Assembly (NCBI GenBank): GCA_009744235.1
Contig: WPHV01000017.1
Span: forward strand, 58,488-122,487
Direction: 5' to 3'
Source: Gillisella vitis
GTDB lineage: Bacteria; Pseudomonadota; Alphaproteobacteria; Rhizobiales; Rhizobiaceae
DNA length: 64,000 nucleotides
Both the position numbers and the translations under genes were made by a program. The notes beneath the pieces are model-generated. The model was not told the DNA's origin. It did no database searches and saw only the letters and a list, made by a program, of their open reading frames with translations. Below are positions 63,379 through 64,000 of the stretch, in pieces (the stretch's first letter is position 1; each line of letters starts with the position of its first letter).

Positions 63379-64000
63379 TCAGCGCAGGCGCCTTGCTTGC
63401 ATTGATGCGGCCGCTTCCGACGCTATTTCGACGCACGCGCCAACCAAGACATCGAGTACCTTCTCCAGTTTCATGAAGTCGTAAGCGCCGCGTCGATCTT
63501 CCTTACCTCGGTACCCGAGGAAGTCGTTCATGAACTGTGTCTTCCCTTTTAGACTTCCCTGGTATGATCCGGCTATGTCGTTAAAGCCGCCCCATTGGAC
63601 AACCACGTCTGGAAGTCCACGCCGGGACAGATCCAAATAGCATTCGAGTGACGCTGCTCGTCGATTAATATCGCCCATCGCTAGACCGGTCGGCCCTGTG
63701 GTAGGAAATCTCGAGAATTCATCGAGATCGGGGAGGATGCAGACGCGATAGCTTGCGAGCAGCTTGAGCGCATTTGTTTTGCCGTGAGCTGCAACACCTT
63801 CTGCGTCATTATCGTAGACCGCCACCACATTTAACGGCACCCTCATGGCCACTAAACCCTGCATGAACTTATGGGCTTCACGACACGAAAGTGGCGAATC
63901 TGTCCGACTTTTAAGAACGTATCCGGAACTCAGGTTGGTTTGACCGTGGATGTCGTTGCTTTTTCGGCCTTGAGAGCTTCGTAGAGGGCGGTTTTCCCGA
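63379..64000 (-). CDS. HEPN/Toprim-associated protein, 5' end beyond window
   Basis: The visible 206 codons stay open to the right edge, so the gene begins outside. The sequence has HKFMQGLVAMRVPLNVVAVY followed by DNDAEG, the Toprim-type acidic motif, then RVCILPDLDEFSRFPTTGPT and DINRRAASLECYLDL, the pattern of HEPN/Toprim-associated proteins. The lower-confidence HEPN half would lie upstream. It is convergent with the STAND-HEPN-Shedu operon and extends the defence island beyond this window. Confidence 0.72.
   Translation of the reverse strand, partial: RENRPLRSSQGRKSNDIHGQTNLSSGYVLKSRTDSPLSCREAHKFMQGLVAMRVPLNVVAVYDNDAEGVAAHGKTNALKLLASYRVCILPDLDEFSRFPTTGPTGLAMGDINRRAASLECYLDLSRRGLPDVVVQWGGFNDIAGSYQGSLKGKTQFMNDFLGYRGKEDRRGAYDFMKLEKVLDVLVGACVEIASEAAASMQARRLR

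Noticed and set aside
1-64000. Search by eye for CRISPR arrays, insertion sequences and integrases
   Set aside because: No regularly spaced repeats of 25-40 bases, no DDE transposase or tyrosine recombinase motifs were found; the only long repeat is the ttuC pair.

Overview
The window looks like part of a large plasmid or chromid of a Rhizobiales bacterium, most like Agrobacterium/Allorhizobium/Rhizobium. The reasons are high GC, an alphaproteobacterial LexA box (GTTC-N7-GTTC), a rhizobial-type imuA-imuB-dnaE2 cassette, a DUF1127 gene followed by 'cuckoo' (CcsR-type) small RNAs, and a tartrate operon in the ttuABCDE order known from grapevine Agrobacterium vitis. No rRNA, intact tRNA, CRISPR array, transposase or replication initiator gene was seen.

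Region 1 (1-21.6 kb) handles plasmid and DNA metabolism. It holds a truncated ParB-like gene, a LigD-type ATP-dependent ligase, and a 1695-residue adenine methylase/SNF2-like helicase followed by DUF1419, DUF3991/TOPRIM and small genes. Then come an HNH-type protein, a head-to-head HTH antitoxin/PIN toxin pair, and a divergent SOS mutagenesis and repair locus: imuA-imuB-dnaE2 leftward (dnaE2 frameshifted), and a Cys-rich small protein, a YedK/HMCES-type peptidase and dinB rightward, with one LexA box between. Next are the DUF1127/cuckoo RNA locus and a DnaQ-type exonuclease.

Region 2 (22-31.4 kb) is a set of small metabolic and redox units, each with a divergent regulator: DJ-1/PfpI protein, ABM monooxygenase and SDR with a LysR; class II aldolase and HAD dehalogenase with a LysR; a rifampicin-monooxygenase-like flavoprotein and RidA with a TetR that has two clear operators.

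Region 3 (31.6-42.9 kb) is devoted to tartrate catabolism. It has two transport routes, an MFS carrier (ttuB) and a tripartite tricarboxylate-type system (tctC, tctB, tctA), each with its own tartrate dehydrogenase gene. The two ttuC copies are identical over about 1.07 kb except for two synonymous changes, and the identity stops at the start codon. Glycerate kinase (ttuD) and pyruvate kinase (ttuE) carry the product on to pyruvate.

Region 4 (43-53.5 kb) is another group of regulator-plus-oxidoreductase units (AraC, HxlR, LysR; SDRs, VOC, SnoaL-like, GST, enoyl-CoA hydratase-like, thioredoxin-fold), with three matching ACGAAC/GTTCGT palindromes in front of the HxlR gene and a peroxiredoxin-like gene that appears to start at CTG.

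Region 5 (53.6-64 kb) is the most novel part, a probable anti-phage defence island rich in HEPN-type RNase motifs. A leftward run encodes three different proteins, each with an R-x4-H motif (one Swt1-like), behind a DUF2513 gene. A rightward run encodes a 1368-residue STAND/NACHT-like NTPase with a C-terminal PD-(D/E)xK nuclease, a HEPN protein and a Shedu-like (DUF4263) nuclease. A HEPN/Toprim-type gene runs off the right edge. I do not recognise this combination as a described system.
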